A stretch of 64,000 nucleotides of DNA from Candidatus Heimdallarchaeota archaeon. Its GTDB lineage: Archaea; Asgardarchaeota; Heimdallarchaeia; JABLTI01. The notes below the pieces were generated by a model that saw only the letters and a list, made by a program, of their open reading frames with translations, was not told the DNA's origin and did no database searches. Positions 49,200 to 58,759 of the stretch are shown here, one piece after another (within the stretch, counting starts at the first letter, position 1; the number at the start of each line of letters is the position of its first letter). The stretch lies in the NCBI GenBank assembly GCA_018238155.1, contig JABCTZ010000007.1, positions 124,001 through 188,000 of the forward strand, given 5' to 3'. Both the position numbers and the translations under genes were made by a program.

Positions 49200-49268
49200 A
49201 CCTCAAGAACTATTTTATTTGTACAATCACAATTGAATTGTACCTATCTTCGATAATTCACTTGAGGT
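49200..49268 (+). promoter_or_regulatory. Nested inverted repeats upstream of the HEAT-repeat gene that include its ribosome-binding site
   Basis: ACCTCAAG (49200-49207) is complementary to CTTGAGGT (49261-49268), which holds the Shine-Dalgarno of the next gene. Inside, GTACAAT (49221-49227) pairs with ATTGTAC (49237-49243). A TATA-like TTTTATAAAC at about 49191-49200 would put the start of transcription near 49220, after the outer arm. The outer stem may then not be transcribed. Confidence 0.4.
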
Positions 49269-49276
49269 GGATTATT

Positions 49277-49678
49277 ATGACATATGATGAAAGACAAATT
49301 CAACAGCTACTAAAGAATTTGAAAGATAGGGATGGATGGATTCGTTCAAATGCCGCCTCCCGACTAGGAGAACTCCATGTAAAAGAAGCTGTAAAAGAAC
49401 TAACAAAGCTTCTGAAAGTAGATAGAGATTCACTAGTTCGTTCATCTGCTGCATCTGCTCTTGGTAATTTAGGTGTAGAAGCAAAGGAAGCAGTTGAAGT
49501 TTTAATTGAAACGATGAAAACTGATCAAATTGTAGGTGTCCGATTAGAAGCAGCTGTAGCTCTGGGAAATATCGGTAATAATGAAGCAATACCGGAATTA
49601 ACTCAACTAGCATTAGACGATGAGGATATCCGAGTTCGATCTTGGGCTGCAGATGCAATCCGAAAGATTAAGCAATAA
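49277..49678 (+). CDS. HEAT-repeat (PBS lyase-like) protein
   Basis: Tandem helical repeats with the phrase 'WIRSNAASRLGELHVKEAV', 'LVRSSAASALGNLGVEAKEA', 'VGVRLEAAVALGNIGNNEAI' and 'IRVRSWAADAIRKI' show four HEAT repeats of the bilin-lyase (PBS) type. The start ATG at 49277, preceded by GAGGTGG, gives 133 residues. A longer frame begins at 49181 but looks non-coding. Such proteins are usually small scaffolds. The partner is unknown. Confidence 0.85.
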   Translation: MTYDERQIQQLLKNLKDRDGWIRSNAASRLGELHVKEAVKELTKLLKVDRDSLVRSSAASALGNLGVEAKEAVEVLIETMKTDQIVGVRLEAAVALGNIGNNEAIPELTQLALDDEDIRVRSWAADAIRKIKQ

Positions 49679-49867
49679 TTTGGTTATGAATAAACATCCC
49701 CCTAAACTAGCAAATACAACAAATTGATTCTTCTGATACATTACATGGTTGTGTAATTAATTAAAGGTCAAAACAATTATTTTGTATAAAGGAAAAAATC
49801 CTTTTAAAGACTGAAAAGAAGTTTGAAATTATATACAAAAAATAACCTTTATTTGAGTTGAATTGTT

Positions 49868-51181
49868 ATGGTTGATCTTTCAAAGACCTTTATCAAAGAT
49901 GCTAAGAAATTGACTGATGGTACCAAAGTTGCGATTGGTGGATGGGCAGAACACCTTATCCATAAAGGAAAAATCTGTTTTCTAACAGTAAGAGATTCCA
50001 CAGGGCGCATTCAAGTTACTGGAATTAAAACAAAATTGCCAGAAGAACTTTGGGAAAAATTGCTTGCGCTAAAAAATGAGACTATTATTAGAATTGAAGG
50101 TCTTGTAAAGAAAAATGACAAAGCACCTGGTGGATTGGAAGTTATTCCAGAAAAGCTAGATATCCTCAATCCTGTGTTTGGACCAATACCTATTGATGTC
50201 ACTGGTAGAACACCAATGGATGAAGGAACAATATATGCACAAAGAGAATTAACTATACGTATGCCTCTCAACAAGGCACCTTTAGAAGTAAAAAGTTTTG
50301 TCGCACATGCAACAAGAGAATTTTTTATTAAACGAGGGTTTACAGAAATCTTTACTCCACTAATAGTTGCAACAGCAACAGAAGGTGGCGCATCACTCTT
50401 TCCAATAAAATACTTTGAAGAAGATGCTTATTTAGCTCAAAGTGGGCAATTTTACAAACAAGCTGCAATTACTGCCCATGAAAAAGTGTTTGGAATAATA
50501 CCTTCATTTAGAATGGAAAAATCGAGAACACGGAAACACGTTTCAGAATTCTGGCAAATAGAAGTTGAGGCTGCTTTTGAAGATCATATTAGTATCATGC
50601 AAGTATTAGATGATATGATGGTCTATGTGGTAAACCAAACAATTAAAACAGCAAAAGAACCATTAGCTGTGTTAGGGGTAAAACCTAAAAAATTGAAAGG
50701 CGGATTTCCAAGAATTAGTTTCAAAGATGCAAAAGAGCTGTGTACCAGTTTTGAACTTGAAGTTTCCGTTGATATGAATGATGACTTTACCACCCCTGAA
50801 GAAACAGCTTTGTCAAATCATTTCAAAACACCATTCTTTATTACGGAATGGCCAACTCATACTCGAGGTATTTATTATCGTGTAAATGATGATGACCCAA
50901 ATATTTCAAATAGTTTTGATTTAGTTGCTCCTGGAGGGTTTGCTGAACTTTGTACAGGTGGGCAACGTGTCCATGAATATGATAAAATGATTGAAGCGAT
51001 TAAAAAACAAGGCTTTGGAGTAGATTCATATAAATGGTACCTTAATTTATTCAAATATGGAATTCCTCCTCATGCAGGCTATGGAGTGGGAATTGAGCGG
51101 TTAACTTGGTGGATTTGTGGAAATCACAATGTAAAACAAGCAATTATGTTCCCAAGAAATGTAGATATTCTCAGACCATAG
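49868..51181 (+). CDS. asnS: Asparaginyl/aspartyl-tRNA synthetase (class IIb)
   Basis: An N-terminal OB-fold anticodon-binding domain (about residues 15-105) is followed by a class II catalytic domain. Motif 2 reads SFRMEKSRTRKHVSEFW, as in asparaginyl-tRNA synthetase. TATEGGASLFPIKYFEEDAY is shared with archaeal aspartyl- and asparaginyl-enzymes. The C-terminal half (SNSFDLVAPGG, LCTGGQRVHEYD, GIPPHAGYGVGIERL) is closer to the aspartyl family. I favour AsnRS but note the mixed character. The 437-residue length fits both. Confidence 0.75.
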   Translation: MVDLSKTFIKDAKKLTDGTKVAIGGWAEHLIHKGKICFLTVRDSTGRIQVTGIKTKLPEELWEKLLALKNETIIRIEGLVKKNDKAPGGLEVIPEKLDILNPVFGPIPIDVTGRTPMDEGTIYAQRELTIRMPLNKAPLEVKSFVAHATREFFIKRGFTEIFTPLIVATATEGGASLFPIKYFEEDAYLAQSGQFYKQAAITAHEKVFGIIPSFRMEKSRTRKHVSEFWQIEVEAAFEDHISIMQVLDDMMVYVVNQTIKTAKEPLAVLGVKPKKLKGGFPRISFKDAKELCTSFELEVSVDMNDDFTTPEETALSNHFKTPFFITEWPTHTRGIYYRVNDDDPNISNSFDLVAPGGFAELCTGGQRVHEYDKMIEAIKKQGFGVDSYKWYLNLFKYGIPPHAGYGVGIERLTWWICGNHNVKQAIMFPRNVDILRP

Positions 51182-51350
51182 AGAAAAAAAGTTTGTAGAA
51201 GAAAAATTTGCTTGAACGGCAAAGTATTAAAGAACCGTTTGAAATGAGAAAGTGGAATAACGAAGCATGAAATTCGAGCGAATTCAATATCAAAAAGTTT
51301 AAGAAATTAAATTTAGTATTTGAAGTCAAAACTCGCTCTTAATTCACTTA

Positions 51351-51477
51351 TTTAAAAACGTCTGAAATATGATAACGATCCCTAGGTGGACGGGATTGCC
51401 GGATGGATGTAGAGAAGGACGTAATGTCACGTTTGTCCTTTTAGGAATAATTAAGGTGGCTAGTAGGTTCATTAGAA
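51351..51477 (+). promoter_or_regulatory. Promoter and structured leader of the topoisomerase VI operon
   Basis: TATA-like TTTAAAAA lies at 51351-51358. About 25 bases later begins a stem GATCCC/GGGATT (51377-51382 / 51392-51397), and then AAGGAC/GTCCTT (51415-51420 / 51435-51440). The leader is GC-richer than its surroundings. It may be a structured 5' leader of about 100 bases or a separate short RNA. Confidence 0.45.
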
Positions 51478-54400
51478 ATGATAGCGCGTGAGAAAATAAT
51501 TGAAAGATCTGCTGCAGAATTCTTTGAAGCAAATAAGGCAATTGCAGGATTCGATAATCCTACCAGGTCTACTTATACAAGTATTAGAGAACTAGTTGAA
51601 AATGCATTAGATGCTGCAGAAAAAGGGGGAATTTTACCTGATGTCAATATTCTAATCGAATTGATGTCTACAGAGGAAATCGGCGAATTAATGGGTATTA
51701 AAGATTACCGACCACCAGATGAAGAATCAGGAATTGAATTCATTAGATTGTCTGTGCGAGATAATGGTATTGGTATTCGTCACGCAGACATTCCAAAATT
51801 ATTTGGAAGAGTACTTACCGGTTCAAATTACGGAGAACGACAATCACGTGGTCGATTTGGTTTAGGGGCAAAAATGGTTTTAATTTATTCTCAATCAACT
51901 ATTCGAGTTCCATTTGAAATTAAATCACGATTAGCTCTTTCTAAGAAAAAATCAGCCGAATTTACAAGTCATTACAAATTGTTTATTGATATTGTTAGAA
52001 ATGCTCCTGAAATCGTTGATTCAACAAAATATACCGGCAAATCAAAGAATCAATTAAAAGTACATGGTACTGAGGTTACTTGTTGTTTTGCAGGCACATG
52101 GAGAAGGTCGAAAAGATATATCTTTGAATATTTAGAAGAGATGGCTGTTATAACACCATATGCGTCATTCACTATTACTACTCCTGATAATCCCGATGAA
52201 CCTATCCTTCATAATAGAACCGTTGATGTAATTCCTGACCCACCAATAGAAGTACCATTACATCCAATCGGGACAGATATTAATCAAATAAAAAGTGAGA
52301 TTTCTAGAACAAGATGTAAAGACATGAAGAATTTTCTGAAAACCCATTTTCAGAGAATTGGTGATAAAACTGCTGCTCAGGTTCTAAAGGTATCTAAAAT
52401 TAAAGCAAGTAAAAATCCTCTGAATCTAGATGAAATGGAACTCCGAAGATTAATTCATGAAGGCTTTACAAAGGTTAAATTTTTCCCTCCTGATGGTAAA
52501 TGTTTGTCACCGTTAGGACATGAAAATTTAGCAGCAGGTTTAGAAGATGTATACCTACCTGAATTCAGCTGTTCAGAAGGCAGACCACCTTCAAGCTATA
52601 GTGGACATGCTTTTCAAGTTGAAGTAGCTATAGGCTATGGTGGGGAAAACCTTAGTGCGCCTTACAAATTAATGCGTTTTGCCAATAGAATTCCTTTACT
52701 TTTTGGTGAAGGAAATGATTTGATAAAGAAAACAATTGAAAGCATTAATTGGTCCAATTATAAGACCAATCTCAATAATGATCCAATAATATTTGCCGTG
52801 TCATTAGTTAGTACTAAAATACCTTTCCCAGAAACAAGCAAGGAATATATTGCTGAAGTAGATGAGATTAGAAGGGAACTTCGGTTATGTTTACAAAAAG
52901 CCGGAAGGAAGCTAATGAGTTTCCAAAGAGCTTTGAAGAAAAAAGAGCAAGCAGCGCGAAGATCGAAAATATTCGAAAAATACGCCCCAACCGTTTCTTC
53001 AATTGTAGGACAAATGCTTGGAAAAATGGATGAAGATGAATTTCCATTTATGTTCAGTTCAACACAATTTAGTAAATGTTTGAAACAAAGAGATGGTTCG
53101 ATTTTTCTACCAAAGAACCCCATCCCAGTTGAAGCTCTACCTATAGATTCAATTGAGGGTGTCAATCTTGATAGATATGATATTCAGACACTACAAGATC
53201 TCATTTTAATCGATGATGAGCAAATGCAAGAATTAATTTCTCTCGGATTATCTGAAGAAGCATTAGATCAAGCAGAACAAATACTACGGGCAATTCTTGA
53301 GCTGCCTGAACTAGCAAAAGATGAATTAGTAGAATCTGTAAGTGCTAAAGCCCTGGATGAATTTGCTCGAGAGAGAGGAATAATTGATGGTATGAATCTT
53401 TATGAAGGAATGGATTCAGTATCAATCCTTCCAGGTGTTGGTCCCGCGACTCAGAAATCACTTCGAGCTCGTGGTGTTAAAACAATTAAAGATTTCTTCT
53501 TAATGGAAAATGAAGAACTTACCAAAAGTAGTTTGAATATTGCTATAATCGCTGAACTTAAATCTAAATGCAATGTTGATGTTTTACCAAATATTGATCA
53601 AAGAACGGTAGAGGAATTGCATAACAAAAAAGTTTACAGTGTACTTGAATTTCTAGAAGCAGATGATGAAGAGCTAAGCCAATTGTCTGGTTTATCAGAA
53701 GAACGTGTGACTGCGTTATTTGAATTAATCAAAACATTACTTGATTTAGATATTACATCTCTTAGAGAAGAAAGTACCAAAATAGAAATTGACGAATCAA
53801 TAGATGATGAGGAACTTGTCACTCAACCCACTAAGGTCAAAATACCCACTCCACCTCCTGGCTTCCTAGAAGCAGATGCTGAAGTTGATGAATTGGGAGG
53901 TGTAGGAAAAACAATGGCTGCGAGATTATCAGCTAAAGGTATTGAAACAGTAGCCAAATTCTATATGGTTACTAATAGTCGCTTACTTAAGATTAAAGGT
54001 CTTGGAGCAAAAACAATAGCCGACAATCGTGGGAATACGGATGTAATAGTATTACCAAGAATAAATTTTGAGGGTAAAAGTGATCTGAATCTAATGGGTA
54101 TATTTACTGTGCAACAATTTTTCGACGCCGATGATGATAGTTTAACAAATGCAAGAGGATTACGATCATTAACGATTACAAAGTTAAAATTAGACATTGA
54201 AGAAAAACTGCTGATGACGCCTGGCTCAAAAATAGTTCCTTTGAGGAAAAAGAAAAAACCTGTGAAGAAACCAACGAAAACAGCACCAACTAAAGAAAAA
54301 ATCACTCCTGTTAAACCATCTAAAGCCAAAAAAGCAGCAAAGACTGTTGTAAAGAAGGATACTTCTATAGCTGAGTTTCTAGGCACAAAGAAACCTAAAG

Positions 54401-54822
54401 TAGATGATGAGGAAACCACTAAAGTTGTAAGAGGACCACCAAAAGGGATGCTAGAACCTACACTTAGAATTAGTAAAATCCCAGGTATGGGCAAAACAAC
54501 AGAAGAACGATTAGCAAAGGTGGGCGTAAAATCAGTAGGGGATGTTTACAAGAAAAGCATCGCTCGATTAGGTTCAGTAAAAGGAGTAAAAGAAGAAGAT
54601 ATTATCGAAATGCGAAAAATGCTCTCGGTTGCAGTATTGCCTCATGTCTCACAAATGGTGCAAGAAGAACTGAACAAAGCAGGAATTTACACTGTGAAAC
54701 AATTCCAAAGTGCAAAAATAGCTAAAACATCAGCTGTCAAAGGTTTGGGAGTAAAAACAGTGAAAAATATTAGAAAGCAAATAAACAGAGCACTAAAAAC
54801 ATCAGCAGAATTAGAAGGGTAG
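51478..54822 (+). CDS. top6B: Type IIB DNA topoisomerase VI, subunit B, with long C-terminal helix-hairpin-helix extension
   Basis: The GHKL ATPase motifs are clear: ELVENALDAA (about 38-47), DNGIGIRH (95-102) and GRFGLGAKM (125-133). Family core sequences run to about residue 545. Typical subunit B has 530-660 residues; here it is 1114. The extra about 570 residues contain roughly six or seven repeats with helix-hairpin-helix character (SILPGVGPATQKSLRARGVK, ELGGVGKTMAARLSAKGIE, KIPGMGKTTEERLAKVGVK), joined by a lysine-rich linker (about 920-990). Such units bind DNA without sequence preference. Subunit A follows 62 bases downstream. The tail's role is unknown. Confidence 0.92.
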   Translation: MIAREKIIERSAAEFFEANKAIAGFDNPTRSTYTSIRELVENALDAAEKGGILPDVNILIELMSTEEIGELMGIKDYRPPDEESGIEFIRLSVRDNGIGIRHADIPKLFGRVLTGSNYGERQSRGRFGLGAKMVLIYSQSTIRVPFEIKSRLALSKKKSAEFTSHYKLFIDIVRNAPEIVDSTKYTGKSKNQLKVHGTEVTCCFAGTWRRSKRYIFEYLEEMAVITPYASFTITTPDNPDEPILHNRTVDVIPDPPIEVPLHPIGTDINQIKSEISRTRCKDMKNFLKTHFQRIGDKTAAQVLKVSKIKASKNPLNLDEMELRRLIHEGFTKVKFFPPDGKCLSPLGHENLAAGLEDVYLPEFSCSEGRPPSSYSGHAFQVEVAIGYGGENLSAPYKLMRFANRIPLLFGEGNDLIKKTIESINWSNYKTNLNNDPIIFAVSLVSTKIPFPETSKEYIAEVDEIRRELRLCLQKAGRKLMSFQRALKKKEQAARRSKIFEKYAPTVSSIVGQMLGKMDEDEFPFMFSSTQFSKCLKQRDGSIFLPKNPIPVEALPIDSIEGVNLDRYDIQTLQDLILIDDEQMQELISLGLSEEALDQAEQILRAILELPELAKDELVESVSAKALDEFARERGIIDGMNLYEGMDSVSILPGVGPATQKSLRARGVKTIKDFFLMENEELTKSSLNIAIIAELKSKCNVDVLPNIDQRTVEELHNKKVYSVLEFLEADDEELSQLSGLSEERVTALFELIKTLLDLDITSLREESTKIEIDESIDDEELVTQPTKVKIPTPPPGFLEADAEVDELGGVGKTMAARLSAKGIETVAKFYMVTNSRLLKIKGLGAKTIADNRGNTDVIVLPRINFEGKSDLNLMGIFTVQQFFDADDDSLTNARGLRSLTITKLKLDIEEKLLMTPGSKIVPLRKKKKPVKKPTKTAPTKEKITPVKPSKAKKAAKTVVKKDTSIAEFLGTKKPKVDDEETTKVVRGPPKGMLEPTLRISKIPGMGKTTEERLAKVGVKSVGDVYKKSIARLGSVKGVKEEDIIEMRKMLSVAVLPHVSQMVQEELNKAGIYTVKQFQSAKIAKTSAVKGLGVKTVKNIRKQINRALKTSAELEG

Positions 54823-54884
54823 AAGTACTATGCTTAAATCAAAAAGTTAAGATTATTACATTATAAAAAATCGGAGGACAAAAA

Positions 54885-56096
54885 ATGTCCAGTAAAAGTG
54901 GAAAAACAAAAAAATACCCAAGGGAAGTCTCAAGAGATAAACTCAAAAGTGTAATAGAAGTACGTGAGGAGCTAAAAAAGACCTCTCGAATGAAGATAGA
55001 AGACTTACCTGATGGCATTCATGAGATTACAGACATAGATAGAGAAGAAGGAATGAGAAGAATAGAAGAAATATTCAGAAAAGTTTTCGTTGAAACAATA
55101 CAATCAGGACAACCAATATTGAAAGTTCCTTCGAGAAGTGCAAGTAATGTAATTTATGATGAAGCATCAGATTTACTCTTGTTAGGTCAAAATTATATGG
55201 ATAGAAAATGGGATGATATTGGTACCATCAAGAAATTCACAGCACAATTAAGAGTTCTACAAATTATACACGAATTATTAGAAATGAATGTTCATGGTAG
55301 CAAGAGAGAAGTGTTTTACACAGATGTAGCACTCTTCGAAGACCAAAATAGAGGGAGTGACCCTCTTATTGAAGATAGTGCAGTAACACTAGGAACATAT
55401 AGAAAAAATATTCACGTAACGGCAAATGACAGAGGATTGGTTGTTGGAAGAGTCAGTTATCTTGATAACGGTGATCTAATAGATTGTACAAAACAAGGGT
55501 CAGCTGGAAAAAATGTCAATCCAATGCAAGACCATATCACAGATCTAGAATCAGATGCAGAATTCATTCTGGTGGTAGAGAAACAAGCAGCATTCTTGAG
55601 GTTAGCTGAAGATAAATTCTATGAAAAATACCCATGCGTTATTTTAACCGGAAGCGGGCAACCAAATGTTGCAACAAGAATATTCTTACGAAAAATGAAT
55701 CAAGACCTGCAATTACCTGTGTTGGCAGTAATGGATTCAGATCCATATGGTTTGGATATTCTCAGAGTCTACGGTTTAGGTAGTAAAGCTCTATCTTACG
55801 AATCTTATGAGCTTGCCACTCCTGATATTAAATGGTTAGGTGTCCGCCCTTCAGATTTGAACAAATATAATCTCCCCAAAAACACTCGCTTACCTATGAG
55901 CAAGATGGACATTTCTCGAGCCAAGATTATGATGGAAGAGAAATTCGTTAAAATTCGTCCTGAATGGGTTAAAGAGCTTAGACTTATGATTGAAACAAAA
56001 GAAAAAGCAGAAATTCAAGCTCTAGCAAGTAGAGGTATTAAGTTCTTTACTGAAGAATACTTGCCAACTAAAATTGAAACTGGTGATTGGGTCTAA
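54885..56096 (+). CDS. top6A: DNA topoisomerase VI, subunit A (Spo11-like)
   Basis: The catalytic tyrosine is in KREVFYTDVALF (about residues 143-154). The Toprim metal site is MDSDPYGLDI, with two aspartates (about 285-295), after LTGSGQPNVATRIFLRKM. The 403-residue length is typical. Subunit A cleaves DNA while subunit B provides ATPase gating. It follows subunit B with TCGGAGG as a strong ribosome-binding site before ATG, so the genes form an operon. Confidence 0.95.
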   Translation: MSSKSGKTKKYPREVSRDKLKSVIEVREELKKTSRMKIEDLPDGIHEITDIDREEGMRRIEEIFRKVFVETIQSGQPILKVPSRSASNVIYDEASDLLLLGQNYMDRKWDDIGTIKKFTAQLRVLQIIHELLEMNVHGSKREVFYTDVALFEDQNRGSDPLIEDSAVTLGTYRKNIHVTANDRGLVVGRVSYLDNGDLIDCTKQGSAGKNVNPMQDHITDLESDAEFILVVEKQAAFLRLAEDKFYEKYPCVILTGSGQPNVATRIFLRKMNQDLQLPVLAVMDSDPYGLDILRVYGLGSKALSYESYELATPDIKWLGVRPSDLNKYNLPKNTRLPMSKMDISRAKIMMEEKFVKIRPEWVKELRLMIETKEKAEIQALASRGIKFFTEEYLPTKIETGDWV

Positions 56097-56223
56097 TCTC
56101 AATTCTCCTTCTTTCTAATCTTTGATTGAAAGGTATCTATGAAGATGCTTTTTATTGAAATTCCTTTGCAATCAAAAGTTTTTTGAGCTAGCAATTTTGC
56201 TGAGTACTAAGTAAGTGAATCCT

Positions 56224-56682
56224 ATGGTAGATATTGAAAGAGAATTTGTAATGGTTAAACCTGATGGAGTTAAACGTCGTCTTGTAGGTGAAACAATCTC
56301 ACGCTTAGAAAAAGTTGGTCTAAGAATTGTTGCAATGAAGATGTTGCGTTTAACAAAAACTATGGCTGAAAAGCACTATGCAGTGCACAAAGACAAACCA
56401 TTCTATGAAGGGTTAGTAAAATTCATTTCTAGTGGTCCCGTTGTTGCAATGGTAGTAGAAGGGAAGGATGCTGTTACCCGTGTTAGGAAACTCGTTGGTG
56501 CAACAAAGCCAGGTGAAGCAGAAGTTGGTACCATTCGTGGAGATTTTGGTATGGAAATTGGTCGAAATGTTATCCATGCGGGTGATTCTCCGGAAAATGC
56601 TAAAATAGAGTATTCTATCTATTTTAAAGAGTCTGAGATTATTAAGAATGTTTTACCTGATGAAACATGGATATATGAGTGA
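56224..56682 (+). CDS. ndk: Nucleoside diphosphate kinase
   Basis: [18 protein letters not shown] is the family start. The phosphate-accepting histidine is in [13 protein letters not shown] (about residue 118). It transfers phosphate between nucleoside tri- and diphosphates. The start is ATG at 56224; an earlier in-frame GTG at 56215 gives a poor N-terminus. The gene sits just upstream of aIF5B with a 29-base gap, a common archaeal pairing. Confidence 0.95.
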   Translation: MVDIEREFVMVKPDGVKRRLVGETISRLEKVGLRIVAMKMLRLTKTMAEKHYAVHKDKPFYEGLVKFISSGPVVAMVVEGKDAVTRVRKLVGATKPGEAEVGTIRGDFGMEIGRNVIHAGDSPENAKIEYSIYFKESEIIKNVLPDETWIYE

Positions 56683-56711
56683 ATCGATGAATTTTCAGAG
56701 GTGAATTGAAT

Positions 56712-58571
56712 ATGTCACAAGAAAAGAAAAAACCAGCCAGTAAACCTAAAAAGAAAGCTGAAATCCAAATAGATGAAACCAAACGTTTGAAAGCACCCAT
56801 CTGTGTTATCTTAGGACATATTGATCATGGTAAAACATCCATTTTAGATGCAGTTCGTGGTACTGCTGTTCAAGCAAGAGAAGCAGGCGGTATTACCCAA
56901 CAAATTGGTGCATCCTATTTTCCTATTGAAACTATTCAAGAGATTTGCGGAAATATGATGAAGCAAGATACTATCAAGCTTAAAATTCCTGGTATTTTAA
57001 TTGTTGACACTCCAGGTCATGCTGCTTTTCTTAATCTCCGTACAAGAGGCACTTCGGTGGCTGATATTGCTATTGTTGTCATAGAAGTAAGAACGGGTTT
57101 TCAGCCACAAACATTCGAATCTATGCGTTTACTCAAGCAAAGAAAAATCCCTTTTTTGGTTGCTGCTAATAAAACTGATCGTGTTGCCGGGTGGAAAATT
57201 CACGAAGGAGAATCTTTCCATAATACGCTTAAGAAACAAACAGTAGATACTCAAAAAGCGCTAGATGTTCATTTGTATGAGATTATGGGTGAATTATCTA
57301 AACTGGGCTATCCTTCTGATAGATATGATCGAATTCGTAATTATACCGAAAACGTTGCTATTATTCCTACTAGTGCTAAAACCCATGAAGGTATTCAAGA
57401 CCTTTTCTTAGTTCTTTCTGGTTTGGCTCAACAATTTTTGTTGGACAAGCTTGTTTATAGCGAGGGTCCTGGAGAAGGGACCATTCTTGAAGTAACAGAA
57501 GAAGCGGGTATGGGTACAACAATCAATGTTATCGTTCATTCCGGAACGTTCTCAAAAACAGATCACATAGTTTTTGGTGGAAAAGATAAAGCCTATGATG
57601 CTAAAATTAGATCACTATTGGAACCTAAAGAATTAGATGAGATTCGTGATCCTAAAGAGAAATTCAATGCAATTGATATGGTTCATGCTGCTGCTGGAAT
57701 AAAAATAACTGGTTCGGGTATGAATGATGCAGCTGCTGGTGCGCCTGTAATGGTTGCTAATACTCCTGCTGAGATAAAGGCTGCTAAGAAGCTCATTGAA
57801 GATGAAATGAAAGTAATCAAAATTGAAACTGACAAAGAAGGTATAATCATAAAAGCCGATACATTGGGAGCATTAGAAGCTCTCGTTAAAGAATTTACTG
57901 ACCGAAGGATTCCTATCAAGCTAGCAGATATTGGTGATGTTAACAAAGGAAATGTCTCAGTAGCAATTGTCGTTAAAGAAAACGCTCCCGCCTCGGCAGC
58001 TATTGTAGCATTTAATGTTGCTATTCTAGCTGATGCCCAGGAAGAACTTGAAGTCAACAATATAGCTCTCTTTGAGAGTGATATTATCTATACTCTTCTA
58101 GATGAGTATGAGCATTGGAGAGTTGATGTAGAAACTAAACTGAAAGCAGATAGTTTGAAAGATTTGGTGCTTCCTGGAAAAATAAAGATTATACCTGGTA
58201 ACGTGTTCCGCGCTAAAAGACCTGCTGTAGTTGGTGTTGAAGTTCTTGCAGGTAAAATAACCCCTCGAGTAGGTTTGATTAGAGGTACAGACGGACGGAA
58301 ATGTGGTTATATTCAACAAATTCAAGAAAGTGGCGTATCTCTCAAAGAAGCTGGTAAAGGAAAACAAGTTGCTATATCAATCAGAGGACCTACTGTTGGA
58401 AGACAGATAACTGAAGATATGGAACTTCATGTTGACTTACCAGAAAGTGTTGTTCGACGTATTAAAGAGAAATTTTTTGAAGATCTTACTGTAGATCAGA
58501 GAGAAGCTTTGGATGATCTAATAGCCTTGAAACGCAGTTTAAGTGAGGATAACAAATTCTGGGGCTATTGA
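56712..58571 (+). CDS. infB: Translation initiation factor aIF5B (IF-2 homologue)
   Basis: The G1 loop is GHIDHGKTS (about 35-43), then DTPGHAAF for G3 and NKTDRV for G4. Switch I carries GGITQQIGA. Domains II-IV follow, with the archaeal C-terminal helix region (RRIKEKFFEDLTVDQREALD). The 618-residue length (from ATG 56712; a TTG at 56706 is also in frame) is normal. It promotes subunit joining and Met-tRNAi placement. Confidence 0.96.
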   Translation: MSQEKKKPASKPKKKAEIQIDETKRLKAPICVILGHIDHGKTSILDAVRGTAVQAREAGGITQQIGASYFPIETIQEICGNMMKQDTIKLKIPGILIVDTPGHAAFLNLRTRGTSVADIAIVVIEVRTGFQPQTFESMRLLKQRKIPFLVAANKTDRVAGWKIHEGESFHNTLKKQTVDTQKALDVHLYEIMGELSKLGYPSDRYDRIRNYTENVAIIPTSAKTHEGIQDLFLVLSGLAQQFLLDKLVYSEGPGEGTILEVTEEAGMGTTINVIVHSGTFSKTDHIVFGGKDKAYDAKIRSLLEPKELDEIRDPKEKFNAIDMVHAAAGIKITGSGMNDAAAGAPVMVANTPAEIKAAKKLIEDEMKVIKIETDKEGIIIKADTLGALEALVKEFTDRRIPIKLADIGDVNKGNVSVAIVVKENAPASAAIVAFNVAILADAQEELEVNNIALFESDIIYTLLDEYEHWRVDVETKLKADSLKDLVLPGKIKIIPGNVFRAKRPAVVGVEVLAGKITPRVGLIRGTDGRKCGYIQQIQESGVSLKEAGKGKQVAISIRGPTVGRQITEDMELHVDLPESVVRRIKEKFFEDLTVDQREALDDLIALKRSLSEDNKFWGY

Positions 58572-58759
58572 TTAACCATTAATTTAGTGGCACTCATCTT
58601 TAATGTGGTTTATCTTGACGATTAAACTTAATAGAGAAGAATAACTTCATTACTCATAACACCAACATCACGACAGCTAAACTTGGAAAAAAAATCTGAT
58701 AGACCACTAAATCACTAATATTAACTATAACCTGATAGGATAATGAAGGTCACTTGGTA

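Noticed and set aside
51344-51541. Minus-strand open frame over the topoisomerase VI leader
   Set aside because: It overlaps the start of the strong plus-strand gene and has no plausible protein features.
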